From positions 95,037,187-95,101,186 of the forward strand of contig CM066732.1 in the NCBI GenBank assembly GCA_033961575.1: a stretch of 64,000 bases of DNA, in the 5' to 3' direction. Position 1 is the first letter of the stretch. Each line of letters opens with the position of its first letter. Source of the stretch: Aselliscus stoliczkanus (taxonomy: Eukaryota; Chordata; Mammalia; Chiroptera; Hipposideridae). The translations under genes were made by a program, and so were the position numbers. The notes beneath the pieces were generated by a model that worked only from the letters and a program-made list of their open reading frames with translations, did not search any database and was not told the DNA's origin. Positions 36,416 through 46,872 of the stretch are shown piece by piece.

Positions 36416-36840
36416 GGCCAGCCGAGTGGCGCATTGGTTAAGCGCTGGTTTTGGGATGCCAGCAGCCCTGGTTCGGATCCCACATGAGGGCCAGTGACAC
36501 TGCCCTCTACAGCTAACAACGGCTCCACCTGGAGCTGGGCTGTGCGAGCCCCGGTGATGGTGTGGGCTGCAGCCCCTGCTGTAGTGGGCTGCCATAGGCT
36601 GCAGTGAGTGGCCCGCAGCCAGCGTGAGCTGCCAATAGCCGCGGTGAGCGACATCCAGAGGCCAGCGACCGATCTGCCTCGTCCGGGAAGAGCGCAATGA
36701 CAATATCAACAGTGAAGCAACATCCTACACAACTAGACTGAAGAACAAAAAGACAGCAACTTGTCTGTTCCCCTTCCCCAATTCCCCAACGCTGTTCCCC
36801 TCCGCCAATTCCCCAATAAAATCTTAAAAAAAAAAAAAAA
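36416..36840 (+). mobile_element. Long tRNA-derived SINE, type B
   Basis: A sense copy with the full head, body and CCAATAAAATCTT tail with A-tract. It lies inside the right target duplication of the preceding type-A element, so it is the younger of the two. Confidence 0.93.
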
Positions 36841-37196
36841 AAAAATGGGTAGTATGAGAATCTATTCCCTGCCTGCTTTCTCATCACATTACAGCTATCT
36901 AAAGATCTCCATTAAGGTACCATTAAGAACAAGAGCTATAGGATTTTATTTCATTGTGGAGCAGCCAAAATCTTGTATCATTAGACATACATCTTATACA
37001 GGGGGCAGCGAGAAGCAAAGTAAAGGAAGTATATTACAATATGTCCCCAAAGTATTGTGTCATTCTGAATCTCTAAATGGAATGAACTCTTTGATGGTAA
37101 TCAATTAGAAAAATTTCTTTCTTGTACTTGGAGTAATGAGAGAGAGCAAATCTGCTCTCTTTCATGTGTACTCATTTATTAACTTTCTAGGAAAGT

Positions 37197-37308
37197 TTTT
37201 TTTTTTTTTTTTTTTTGAGGGCAGTCACTGGCCCTCATATGTGGGACCCGAACCGGGGCCACTGGCTTCCCAAGCCAGCGCTTAACCACCGCTCCACTCG
37301 GCCGGCCC
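37197..37308 (-). mobile_element. Short tRNA SINE, type A
   Basis: A T-run, then GAGGGCAGTCACTGGCCCTC, which has a 3-base deletion in the hairpin. The duplication AGGAAAGT lies at 37189-37196 and 37309-37316. Confidence 0.93.
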
Positions 37309-38140
37309 AGGAAAGTATTTTTGATAATGAGAAAAAAGAAATAGTGATCTCCAAAAAAAATAGAAACCTCAGAGAAACTGAATTTATACTAGTAAGTTTT
37401 TCAATATGATGGTTTAACAAACTCTGGATAAACAGCAGCTGAAAAATACTTCAACATTATTCAAATGGATCTATCGAACTTACTCTGCTTTGACTCATGC
37501 ATGTTTTGATAAATATGCTTTTTTCAAAAAAGTAAAGTATCAGTTTTCATCCTCAATCTTTGACAAAAAATTCTGTCATTATAAACAACTTACAATTTGG
37601 GTTATAATGTAATGAATATACTTGTTCATCTCATTGGATCTTTAAAAGCGTTGGGTTTGATAGTTTTGTTTCAGAGATGGTGGTGGTCTATTCTTACCTT
37701 TTTTTTCCAGGCTTCTGTGACATTGTACTAGTTTTTCTACTTTTCTAACTGCTTTTCTAACTGCTCTTCCATTTTCTGGTTGGCTAAGTTTTACCTACAT
37801 CTCTGTTCTTTGTCCTTTGTTCTTCCATATTCAAGTTTTTCAGGATTGTTTAACTACTGTATACATCTCTTACTTGCCTCCTAAATGTTTTTTTATCTAC
37901 CTGTAACATATAATTAGATAAATGTTTCGCTGATGTATTAAATACTGAATCTCTTTTCTCATAAATGACCTTCCTTTTTCTACTCTATTTTGGTTAATAG
38001 TACCAAAACTCACCTGAATGATCTTTCTCACTGCTCTCTCACCCTAATTTTATTTAGTTGGTTACTAAGGATTGGTGATTTTTTTTTTTAAGTATAATTT
38101 ACATCCAGTGAAATGCTCAGATTTTTATTTATATATACTG

Positions 38141-38259
38141 TTTTTTGTTTGTTTGTTTGTTGTTTTGAGGACAGTGTCACTGGCCCTCATATGTGGTTCT
38201 GAACCGGGGCCGCTGGCTTCCCAAGCCAGTGCTTACCCACCGCGCCACTCGGCTGGCCC
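38141..38259 (-). mobile_element. Short tRNA SINE, type A
   Basis: A T/GTTT-rich tail, then GAGGACAGTGTCACTGGCCC, and the head ending CACTCGGCTGGCCC. The flanks TATATACTGTTT and TATATACACTGTTT suggest a target duplication. Confidence 0.9.
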
Positions 38260-39040
38260 TATATACACTGTTTAATCAATTTTGACATGAATATGACAGA
38301 ATATTTTCATTGCCTCAGAAAGTTCTCTGATGCCACTTCCCAATCAAAGCAACCAGTGATCAGATTTTTGTCACCATAGGTTTCTTTTGCTTATTCCAGA
38401 ATTTCATATAAATGGAATCATCCAGTTCTTTCACTCAGCATGTTTTTTTTAGGCTTTTTCATGTTGCATGTGTCAGTAGATTGCTCCTTTTTATTACCGA
38501 GTAGTATTCCATTTGTTTATCCATTTATCAATTAATGGACATTCAGATTCTTTCCAGTTTTGTGTGATTTATGAATAAAGCTGCTATGAACATTCTTGTG
38601 CAAGGCTTTTCGTGGACATAGATTTTCTGGGTCATAGAATAAATGTATGTTGAACTTTTTAAGGAACTGCCAGTTTTCCAAAGAGGTTGTGACATTTTAT
38701 ACTCCTACCGCCAATGTATGAGTCTGTTTGCTCCAAATCCACTCCAGTACTTGGTGTTGTCAATCTTCTCCATTTTAGCAATTCTGGTGGGTGTGTAATA
38801 GTATTTCATTATGGTTTTACTTCCCATTTACCTGGTGATTAATGATGGTGAGCACTTTTTTGCATAGTTATTGGCTTTTTATATATCTTGTTTTGTACTG
38901 TATTTGTTAAGATATTTTGCCTAGTTTTAAATTAAGATTGTAGGAGTTCTTTATATAATCTGTATACAAGTCCTTTATCAAATATGTGTTGCAGATATTT
39001 TATTCCAGTCCATGGCTGTCTATTATCTTTGTGATATTTA

Positions 39041-39153
39041 TTTATTTTTTATTTTTTTGAGAGCAGGGTCACTGGCCCTCATATGTGGGACCCGAACCAG
39101 GGCTGCTGGCTTCCCAAGCCAGCACTTACCTACCGCACCACTCAGCCAGCCCC
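39041..39153 (-). mobile_element. Short tRNA SINE, type A
   Basis: GAGAGCAGGGTCACTGGCCC to CACTCAGCCAGCCCC after a T-rich tail. It is nested in L1. Confidence 0.9.
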
Positions 39154-39926
39154 TGGTGGTATTTTTTGATAAGAAAGAAGTTTTTAATTTTGATGAATTC
39201 ATTAGTGTTTTTCTTTTATGGTTAGTGCTTTTTGTGGCTTCTCTAGGAGATCGTTGCTCCTCCAAAGTTGCATAGGTATTCTGTTTTCTTCCAGCAGCTT
39301 TAATGTTTTAGTTTTTATGTTTAGGCCTATGATTCATCTTAAATTTATCCTTGTGTGTGGTATAAGGTTGGAGTACAACTTTTCCCCCCTCCCACCTGCC
39401 CCAATATGAGTATCTAGTTGTTCTGCCTCCATTTGTTGAAGAGATTTCTTTTTTCTTTTCCCATTGAATTGCTTTGAGGCCCTTGTCAAAAATCATTTGA
39501 GTATATATGTGTGGAATATTTTTGGACTCTGTATTCTATTCATTGTTTTAATTGTCTGTTCTTTCACCAATTATACATGGTCTTGATTAGCTTTATATGT
39601 ATGGTATGTCTTGAAATCAGGTAGAGTGTGTTCTCCAAGTTTTAGTGTTCTTGGTCAGAATCATTTTGGCTATTTTTGGTTCTTTGCCTTTCCAAACAAA
39701 TTTTTTGGATTATCTTGTTTATTTCTAGAAAGAGTGCATTGAATCTATAGGCTAATTTGGAGGATTGCTGATTTTTATCAGTGGTGCCTTGAATTTTACT
39801 TTTTCATCCTTTCTGCAGATAATTCCCTCGTTATCTCATACTGAAATCACTATGTTAGCTTCATAATTATAACCCCTTTTCTAATGGTTTTTTTTTCTTA
39901 TGATATTACTTGAGTAATCTTTTTGA

Positions 39927-40061
39927 CATAAAATTGTTTGTTTTCTTTCTTTTTTTTTTTTTTGAGGGCAGTGTCACTGGCCCTCATATGTGAGACCTGA
40001 ACCGGGGCCACTGGCTTCCCAAGCCAGAGCTTAACCACCACACCACTCAGCTGGCCCTGGT
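39927..40061 (-). mobile_element. Short tRNA SINE, type A
   Basis: Canonical antisense copy. The duplication TAATCTTTTTGA is at 39915-39926 and 40062-40073. Confidence 0.92.
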
Positions 40062-40108
40062 TAATCTTTTTGAGATCTTTACTTACCATATCAAGATAAC
40101 TAACTCTC

Positions 40109-40288
40109 TGGCCAGCCAAGTGGCTCAGTTGGTTAAGAGCTCAGTTGGTTAAGTTGGTTAAGAGCTCGTACTCTTGAGCGAGCTCTGAGCAACGGCGGCT
40201 CAATGGCAGCCCAAGCTGAGTTGCCGTTGAGCTACCAACAGGTGGAAGGATGGCTCAGCTAAAAAAAAAAACAACAACAAAAAAAACA
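40109..40288 (+). mobile_element. tRNA SINE, type C, with internal duplication
   Basis: The head GGCCAGCCAAGTGGCTCAG has the segment AGTTGGTTAAGAGCTC duplicated. It is followed by CTCTTGAGCGAGCTCTGAGC and GAGTTGCCGTTGAGCTACC, ending GATGGCTCAGCT plus A-tract. The approximate duplication TAACTAACTCTC / TTAACTTACTCTC flanks it. Confidence 0.85.
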
Positions 40289-40370
40289 TTAACTTACTCT
40301 CAGATTAAAAACCAGTAGTGGCTTGAGTGGATGAAATCCAGAGTCTTCAGATTTACATTTACAGTATGCC

Positions 40371-40642
40371 TTCTTTTTTTTTTTTTTTTTTAAGCTGAGC
40401 CATCCTGCCACCTGTTGGCAGCTCAGCTCGGGCTGGGCATCAAACTGCTGTTGCTCAGAGCTCAGCTTGCACTCTTTTTTTTTTTTTTTTTGAGGGCAGT
40501 GTCACTGGCTCTCATAGGTGGGACCCGAACCAGGGCCGCTGGCTTCCTAAGCCAGTGCTTAACCACTGCGCCATTCCGCGGGCCCTCAGCTTGCACTCTT
40601 GAGCAAACTCTTAACCAACTGAGCCACTCGGCCAGTCCCTAT
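40371..40642 (-). mobile_element. tRNA SINE, type C, interrupted by a type-A SINE
   Basis: The antisense copy starts AAGCTGAGCCATCCTGCC and ends GAGCCACTCGGCCAGTCCC. The duplication ACAGTATGCC is at 40361-40370 and 40643-40652. A younger type-A element (40477-40585) splits it. Confidence 0.92.
40477..40585 (-). mobile_element. Short tRNA SINE, type A, nested in type C
   Basis: It lies inside the type-C element. The perfect 15-bp duplication TCAGCTTGCACTCTT occurs at 40462-40476 and 40586-40600, so it inserted later. Confidence 0.95.
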
Positions 40643-40914
40643 ACAGTATGCCCTTCTTACCTCTCCTGATAGCTCTATTTATTCCCAATACTGACTTGAT
40701 GTTATAGCTCAATTTCCACTTGCACAACTTTATTTAATGCTGATTTCCCTCTCTCTTAAAAAACTCCATTTTTCTTTCAAATGTGGTTTCTTCAGAGTCC
40801 CACCTTCTGAGGCTGCTTCTTTGACTTCTTAAAGCCATAACTATCCATTCTTGGCAATTGTAGTATACCATACTGCTTTGTATTTTTCATTTTTCATTTG
40901 TGTACTTTGTCTTT

Positions 40915-41012
40915 TTTTTTTTGAGGGCAGTGTCACTGGACTTCATAAGTGGGACCCGAACCGGGGCCGCTGGCTTCCCAAGCCAGCGCTTAACTGCTGC
41001 GCCGACCGGCCC
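40915..41012 (-). mobile_element. Short tRNA SINE, type A
   Basis: Antisense copy. The duplication TACTTTGTCTTT is at 40903-40914 and 41013-41024. Confidence 0.94.
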
Positions 41013-41303
41013 TACTTTGTCTTTCTTATTAGAGTATAAATTCCTTTGTGTCAAGGACTATTTTATTATTCTTTATATCAAATATAACTCCTTAATAGTA
41101 TTTGTTAATTTATCTAAATTGAGGTTTATTACTCAATACTTCCCCTCTTATAGTTGGTCATTCTTAACTTAGTCTTTGCCCTCTGCCTTTCCCAGGTGTT
41201 TACCAAGTCATACTTTGTACTTTGTTTAAGGCACTTCCCAAATTATATATGGTATTCTTCTTCTCTGGCTAATGTTGCCTATGGAATTTTTCTTTAGGAT
41301 TCT

Positions 41304-41305
<2 letters not shown>

Positions 41306-41348
<43 letters not shown>
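41306..41348. repeat. (TG)n microsatellite
   Basis: About 17 TG units, then TATGTG. It lies in BUB1B intron 2. Confidence 0.96.
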
Positions 41349-41384
41349 TTAGTTTGTTCAATACTATTATGTACACATAAAATA

Positions 41385-41575
41385 ATAGCTATCATTTATT
41401 GAGTACTTACTATGTCTAAAGACTTTACATTTAATACTAATCAACCTAATAAGATAGGTACTATTATTATCCCCATTTTGCAGATGAGAACACTGCAGAG
41501 ATTAAATACCTTGTCCAGTGTCACTCATCTAGTGATTAATGAAGCTGCAGTTAAACCTCGGGAGTCTTGTTCCAG
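41385..41575 (-). repeat. MIR SINE, antisense
   Basis: ATCATTTATTGAGTACTTAC, ATTATTATCCCCATTTTGCA and GATGAGAACACTGCAGAG are the classic antisense MIR core. Confidence 0.85.
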
Positions 41576-41839
41576 AGCTTTAAATTGCTGTGTAAAATTG
41601 CTTTTCTATATGTTGTCTTGGAATTAGTTTCTCTAATTTCTATATGTTTTTGTCCCTCCTGTTATCAGGCAGAATCCTAATTATTTCTATTCTTTTTCAT
41701 TCTATTTAACAAACCCTCAAACTCCAGTGGAATTATCTAGATTGATATTAAACACTAAATGAATAAAAATGAAGGTGATACTTGTTCATTTGTCTATTAT
41801 TACGATTGCTTATGCTAACATTTTCTGTTTAAATTTCAG

Positions 41840-41899
41840 GGCATTTGAATCTGAAATTCGATTTTACACTGGAAATGACCCTCTGGATGTTTGGGATAG
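41840..41899 (+). CDS. BUB1B: BUB1B coding exon 3 (residues 61-80)
   Basis: A 60-bp exon, phase 2 to 2, giving [19 protein letters not shown] after completing Arg61. This is the start of the TPR domain that folds as the KNL1-binding surface. The acceptor is aaatttcag/GGCATTT and the donor is GGGATAG/gtgggtc. It is nearly identical to the human segment. Confidence 0.97.
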
Positions 41900-42493
<594 letters not shown>

Positions 42494-42930
42494 TAAAATG
42501 AGATTTTCTCTAGAGATACCTGGTATGCCAAAAAATGAAAAAAACCTAAGCCGTTTAGGATATACTAAACATTTAATATATACTCAATATTTGGTACATT
42601 GGTTCTACTTTAAAGGTGGATTTTAATACAAGGTGTTGTTTGTTTGTTTGTTTGTTTTACCCTTTTAAGAGTGATCATAAGGCTGGTATGCCTCTCCATG
42701 GGAGTGGGTTTTTTGTTTGTTTTAAACATAATTGGGCCAGTCATCTGTATTGGAGGAGGATGTATAGGAGCCAACATATGACATTAGTAAAGTGATTCTG
42801 GTATCCCCTTCTTCCCTTTTTGAGAATCATTATCATGAAAAATTATCTTTAATTCTTTGTCTGTCTTTGAGCTTCTTTTTCCTAGTATATTGCTACATCC
42901 AAAAATGTCTACCTGACTAGTTTGTACTGT

Positions 42931-43413
42931 CTTTTTTTTTTTTTTTTTTAATTGGGGAATTGGCGGAGGGGAACAGTGTTGGGGAATCGGGGAAGGGGAA
43001 CAGACAAGTTGCCGTCTTTTTGTTCTTCAGTCTAGTTGCGGAGGATGTTGCTTCACTGTTGGTATCGTCATTGCGCTCTTCCCGGATGAGGCAGATCGGT
43101 CGCTGGCCTCTGGATGTCGCTCACCGCGGCTATTGGCAGCTCATGCTTGGCTGCCAGCCGCTCACGCTGGCTGCGGGCCACTCACTGTAGCCTATGGCAG
43201 CCCACTGCAGCAGGGGCTGCAGCCCACACCATCACCGGGGCTCGCACAGCCCAGCTCCAGGTGGAGCTGTTGTTAGCTGTAGAGGGCAGTGTCACTGGCC
43301 CTCATGTGGGATCCGAACCGGGGCCGCTGGCATCCCAAAACCAGCGCTTAACCAATGCGCCACTCGGCCTGCCCCCAAGGCAGCTCTTAACCACCGCGCC
43401 ACTCGGCCAGCCC
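42931..43413 (-). mobile_element. Long tRNA-derived SINE, type B, with duplicated head end
   Basis: Antisense copy from AATTGGGGAATTGGCGGAGG. At its tRNA end the segment CTTAACCA...CACTCGGCC occurs twice, joined by CCCCAAGGCAG. This looks like a local duplication or a fused fragment of a second element. Confidence 0.9.
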
Positions 43414-43456
43414 TGGACTGTTATTGTTTTAAAATACAATAAAAATAGAAGTTACT

Positions 43457-43559
43457 GGGCCGGCTGAGTGGCGTGGTGGTTGAGAGCTGGCTTGGATGCC
43501 AGCGGCCCCGGTTCAGATCCCACATATGAGGGCCAGTGACACTGCCCTCTAAAAAAAAA
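43457..43559 (+). mobile_element. Short tRNA SINE, type A
   Basis: Sense copy GGGCCGGCTGAGTGGCGTGG to CACTGCCCTC plus A-tract. Confidence 0.9.
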
Positions 43560-43610
43560 CAACAGTCCATAATGGAATGGAAATTTATTTCTTTATTTGT
43601 TTATTTTCCC

Positions 43611-44101
43611 TTTTTTTAAAAAAAGATTTTATTGGGGAATTGGGGGAGGGGAATAGTGTTGGGGATGTGGGGAAGGGGACCAGCCAAGTTGTTCTTCAAT
43701 CTTCATTGTGGAGGGCACCAGTCACCATCTGGCTTCCCATTGGCAGCTTGTGGCCTCTAAGCTCAAGGTGCTGTGTTCAATCTTAGCTGCAGGTGGGCGT
43801 AGCCACCATCCCATGCGGGAGTCGAACTGGCAGCCTTGTTGTGAAGAGCACACACCCTATCAGCTGAGCCATCCGGGCAGCAGCTCAGCTCAAGGTGCTG
43901 AGTTCAATCTTTAGTTGCGGGTGGGCATAGCCCACCATTGAACAGGCAATTTTGTTGTTATACCAGCTGAGCCATCCTGCCACCTGATGGCAGCTCAGGC
44001 GCAGCATTCACTTGCCCATGTGGGAATCGAACCAGTGGGCCTGCTGCTCAGAGCACGTGCTCCAAGCCAATTCTCAACCAACTGAGCCACTCAGTCCGCC
44101 C
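43611..44101 (-). mobile_element. Composite (three-module) tRNA SINE, type D
   Basis: It begins like type B (GATTTTATTGGGGAATTGGG) but carries three tRNA-like modules. Each has a box-B-like GGGA(G/A)TCGAAC and a GAGCCATCC or GAGCCACTC end. The flanks GGAATGGAAATTT (about 43575) and GGAATGGACATTT (about 44103) are the target duplication. Confidence 0.87.
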
Positions 44102-44118
44102 CGGAATGGACATTTTGA

Positions 44119-44172
44119 ACGCGCGTGCGCGCGCGCGCACATACACACACACACACAACCCCCCCCCCCCCC
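44119..44172. repeat. Alternating CG/CA tract followed by poly-C
   Basis: About 39 bp of alternating purine-pyrimidine (CG then CA steps, with one TA) run straight into 14 C. It starts at the edge of the type-D SINE duplication. Confidence 0.96.
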
Positions 44173-44631
44173 AAAACTGGTCTCTTCACTGCAGGTAATC
44201 TGAGAAGCACTGATCTAGACAACCCTCAAATTCAAATGATCAATCCTAGAATGATCAGCAATAATCTGAACTTTGTACTTGGATAACAAGGTGCATATTG
44301 TATATATTTTGATATATATTTGCTATTTTGCTAAAGATTATATATATTTGCTATTTTTTTTTTCCCCTTTAGGATGGTCAGGAGGAATAACACAATCTTC
44401 CTCACTATTCCTTTCTTTTGCTTTGCAGAAAGATATCTTCAGTGAGTTATTTTTATAAGGGATAATTATAGTTTGTTTAGCTAAGGAAAAATTTGTTCTT
44501 AGAAAATATCCAATATTTTTAGTTAAAAGTTTAAAATTGTTTTGGTTTGGCTTTTTAGGGGTTACCAAAAAGATTTGTTTAACTTTTGGATCCATTACTC
44601 TAGCCATGTTAACTTTTTACTTATTTTATTT

Positions 44632-44737
44632 ATTTATTTTTTTTGAGGGCAGTGTCACTGGCCCTCAATGTGGGACCCTAACTGGGGCCGCTGGCTTTCC
44701 AAGCCAGCGCTTAACCACCATGCCATTCGGCCGGCCC
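44632..44737 (-). mobile_element. Short tRNA SINE, type A
   Basis: Antisense copy within an AT-rich region. The duplication TTATTTTATTT lies near 44621 and 44740. Confidence 0.9.
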
Positions 44738-45682
44738 GTTTATTTTATTTCTTAAGTGAATCTCATTTGGCATTCTGGAATAACCATGGGGCAGCCAACA
44801 TTTATTGTCTGTCCCATGCTGCATCAGAGCTATTCAGAAAGCTGTTAACAAAATAAAATCAATGTTAATCTTTATTTATGTTGTAATAGATACCAAGGAG
44901 TAGATCTTTTATTGGTAACACATTCAGAATTATAACTTTGCTTAAAACACCATTACATATGGGAAAACATCATTAATTTGGGTAAGCAAAAGAAAAAAAA
45001 ACCCATTTGCTGAATTACTGCAAAATTAAATTATAAAATACTAATTGTTTTTGACAAAGATGTAAGTGGAGCATTTAATTTATTCTGCCTTTTTCTACCA
45101 GATCCTGGCTAGGTACGGGATATAGTAGATAACAATGTTTTTTACATTTGTGTTGGGGAAGACAGATGTTAAGCTATTATTTGTAGGTATAACAAAAAAA
45201 GAAAGAGGAAAAGTATTGAGTTGTATGGGCATGCATACCAGGAGGACTTATTAGGCTAGACAATCAGGAAAAGGTAGGTATGAGAGAAAATACATCTAGT
45301 AAATAGGAGAAAAATATTATCCTCCCTAGTAGTAAAAGAACTAATCAGAACACTGAAATGCCATTTTTATATGAAATTAGAAAGTTTTAAAAGTAAGTAT
45401 TTTCTGTGGAATTCATATTTGGGAATTACTACCAGCATTTTAAATTTGTATAACTCTCTTAAAAATTAATTTTTAACTTTTTAACATAGTCCTACTAGGA
45501 ATTTACAATATCTTAAAGGGGTAATGTAAACCGTGAAAGGTTGTATGCATGAAGATGTTTATCATAGAATTATTGATAATTGGTCAAAATTAAAAGTTGT
45601 TTATCCAAAAAATAGGGGAGTAGTTAAATGATGGAAGATCTACAGATAGAACATTATTCATCCATTTAAAAATAATAGTGAA

Positions 45683-45790
45683 GGGCCGGCCGAGTGGTGC
45701 AGTGGTTAAGCGCTGGCTTGGGAAGCCAGCGGTCCCAGTTCGAGTCCCACATATGAGGGCCAGTAACACTGCCCTCAAAAAAAAAAAAAA
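45683..45790 (+). mobile_element. Short tRNA SINE, type A (first of a pair)
   Basis: Sense copy GGGCCGGCCGAGTGGTGC to CACTGCCCTC with A-tail. The target sequence AAAATAATAGTGAA precedes it (45669-45682) and follows it. Confidence 0.94.
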
Positions 45791-45804
45791 AATAATAGTG
45801 AAGA

Positions 45805-45926
45805 GGGCTGGTCAAGTGGCGCAGTGGTTAGGAGCTGACTTGGGACGCCAGCAGCCCCGGTTCGGATCCCGCATATGAGAGTCAGTGACAGACACTGCCC
45901 TCTAAAAAATAAATAAATAAATAAAT
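45805..45926 (+). mobile_element. Short tRNA SINE, type A (second of a pair)
   Basis: Sense copy GGGCTGGTCAAGTGGCGC to the (AAAT)n tail. AAAATAATAGT follows it at 45927-45937, so it used the same target as its neighbour. It has a 4-bp duplication in the hairpin (CAGTGACAGACACTG). Confidence 0.93.
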
Positions 45927-46109
45927 AAAATAATAGTAAATAATAAGCAACAGCATGGAAAAATGAATGATGCACTAAGTGGACTAAAAGCAATTTTTAT
46001 TATCAAAACTTTATAAAATGATAAAAATTCTTTTATCCCGTATAAAACACTAAAGAAAATATATGAATCTGTTAATGGTTTGGGATTTTTAGTGATTTTT
46101 TACCTCCCT

Positions 46110-46440
46110 CTCCTTCTTGCTACTAAAGTTATTTACATTGTATCTGGTCTTATAAGATCCCTGCTAAAATACAGATTTGACCATGTCATTCCTTTGCGTA
46201 TAGCTGTCCCACCCCAATATTCATACATTCACTGTCAGGTAAATTCAAAATTGATTAGCTTGACATTTGAGACCTGTTACCCATTTTTCCCCAAACTATC
46301 TAGCCGGACCCCTGCAAACTATTCTCTATGTATGTCCAGAGAGCCCTTCCTTTCCCATTCTCTGCCTGATTACCTGATGTAAGTCTATTCCTCCTTCAAG
46401 GCCACACTCAAATACCACACATCCTTGAAGTCTTTCCTCC
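46110..46440 (-). repeat. LINE-2 3' end, antisense
   Basis: GACCATGTCATTCCTTTGC, TTGAGACCTGTTACCC, CAAGGCCACACTCAAATACC and TTGAAGTCTTTCCTCCC follow the L2 antisense order. Confidence 0.7.
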
Positions 46441-46675
46441 CACCCCCCCTTTTTTTTTTTTTTTTTTACAAATTAATGTTTTTTCTCTTACTTTTTAGGT
46501 CCTCTTTTGTCTAGTTTTTAGATCCACCCAGTATAGGCCTTACAACATTGTATTATATTAGATTTTTTTTCCCCAATGCAGAAACTACAGAAAGCATCCC
46601 TAGTGATTGTTTGGCACATACTAGACAGTAAGTGAATAGAAATTGGTTACTGATAATGCTTTTAATTTCTTACAG

Positions 46676-46872
46676 GGGCATTTATGCAGTGAGCCTTTGG
46701 ATATGTTCAGTTATTTACACAGCCAAGGGATTGGTATTTCACTTGCTCAGTTCTATATTTCATGGGCTGAAGAATATGAAGCTAGAGAAAACTTTAAGAA
46801 AGCAGATGCGATATTTCAGGACGGGATTCAGCAGAAAGCTGAGCCACTGGAAAGACTAAAGTCCCAGCACCG
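46676..46872 (+). CDS. BUB1B: BUB1B coding exon 5 (residues 130-194)
   Basis: It encodes [14 protein letters not shown] to LERLKSQH plus CG of Arg195, completing the TPR block ([21 protein letters not shown]). This region binds KNL1 and packs in the checkpoint complex. The acceptor is tttcttacag and the donor CACCG/gtaagc. Phase 0 to 2. No break. Confidence 0.97.

Larger units (their letters stand above)
38090..39900 (-). mobile_element. LINE-1 remnant, antisense
   Basis: Complement of an L1 3' end and ORF2. Phrases include CATTTATCAATTAATGGACA, GAGGTTGTGACATTTTATAC, TTTGTTGAAGAGATTTC and TCTTGATTAGCTTTATATG. The frames are broken. Confidence 0.88.
36154..41839 (+). other. BUB1B: BUB1B intron 2, repeat-rich
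   Basis: A 5.7-kb intron holding eleven tRNA SINEs, an antisense L1 remnant (38090-39900), a TG microsatellite and a MIR. The acceptor is tttaaatttcag/G. Confidence 0.92.

Noticed and set aside
40109..40288. tRNA gene-like sequence with box A and box B
   Set aside because: It is the head of a SINE with an A-tail and target duplication. It lacks a full cloverleaf and is present in many copies.
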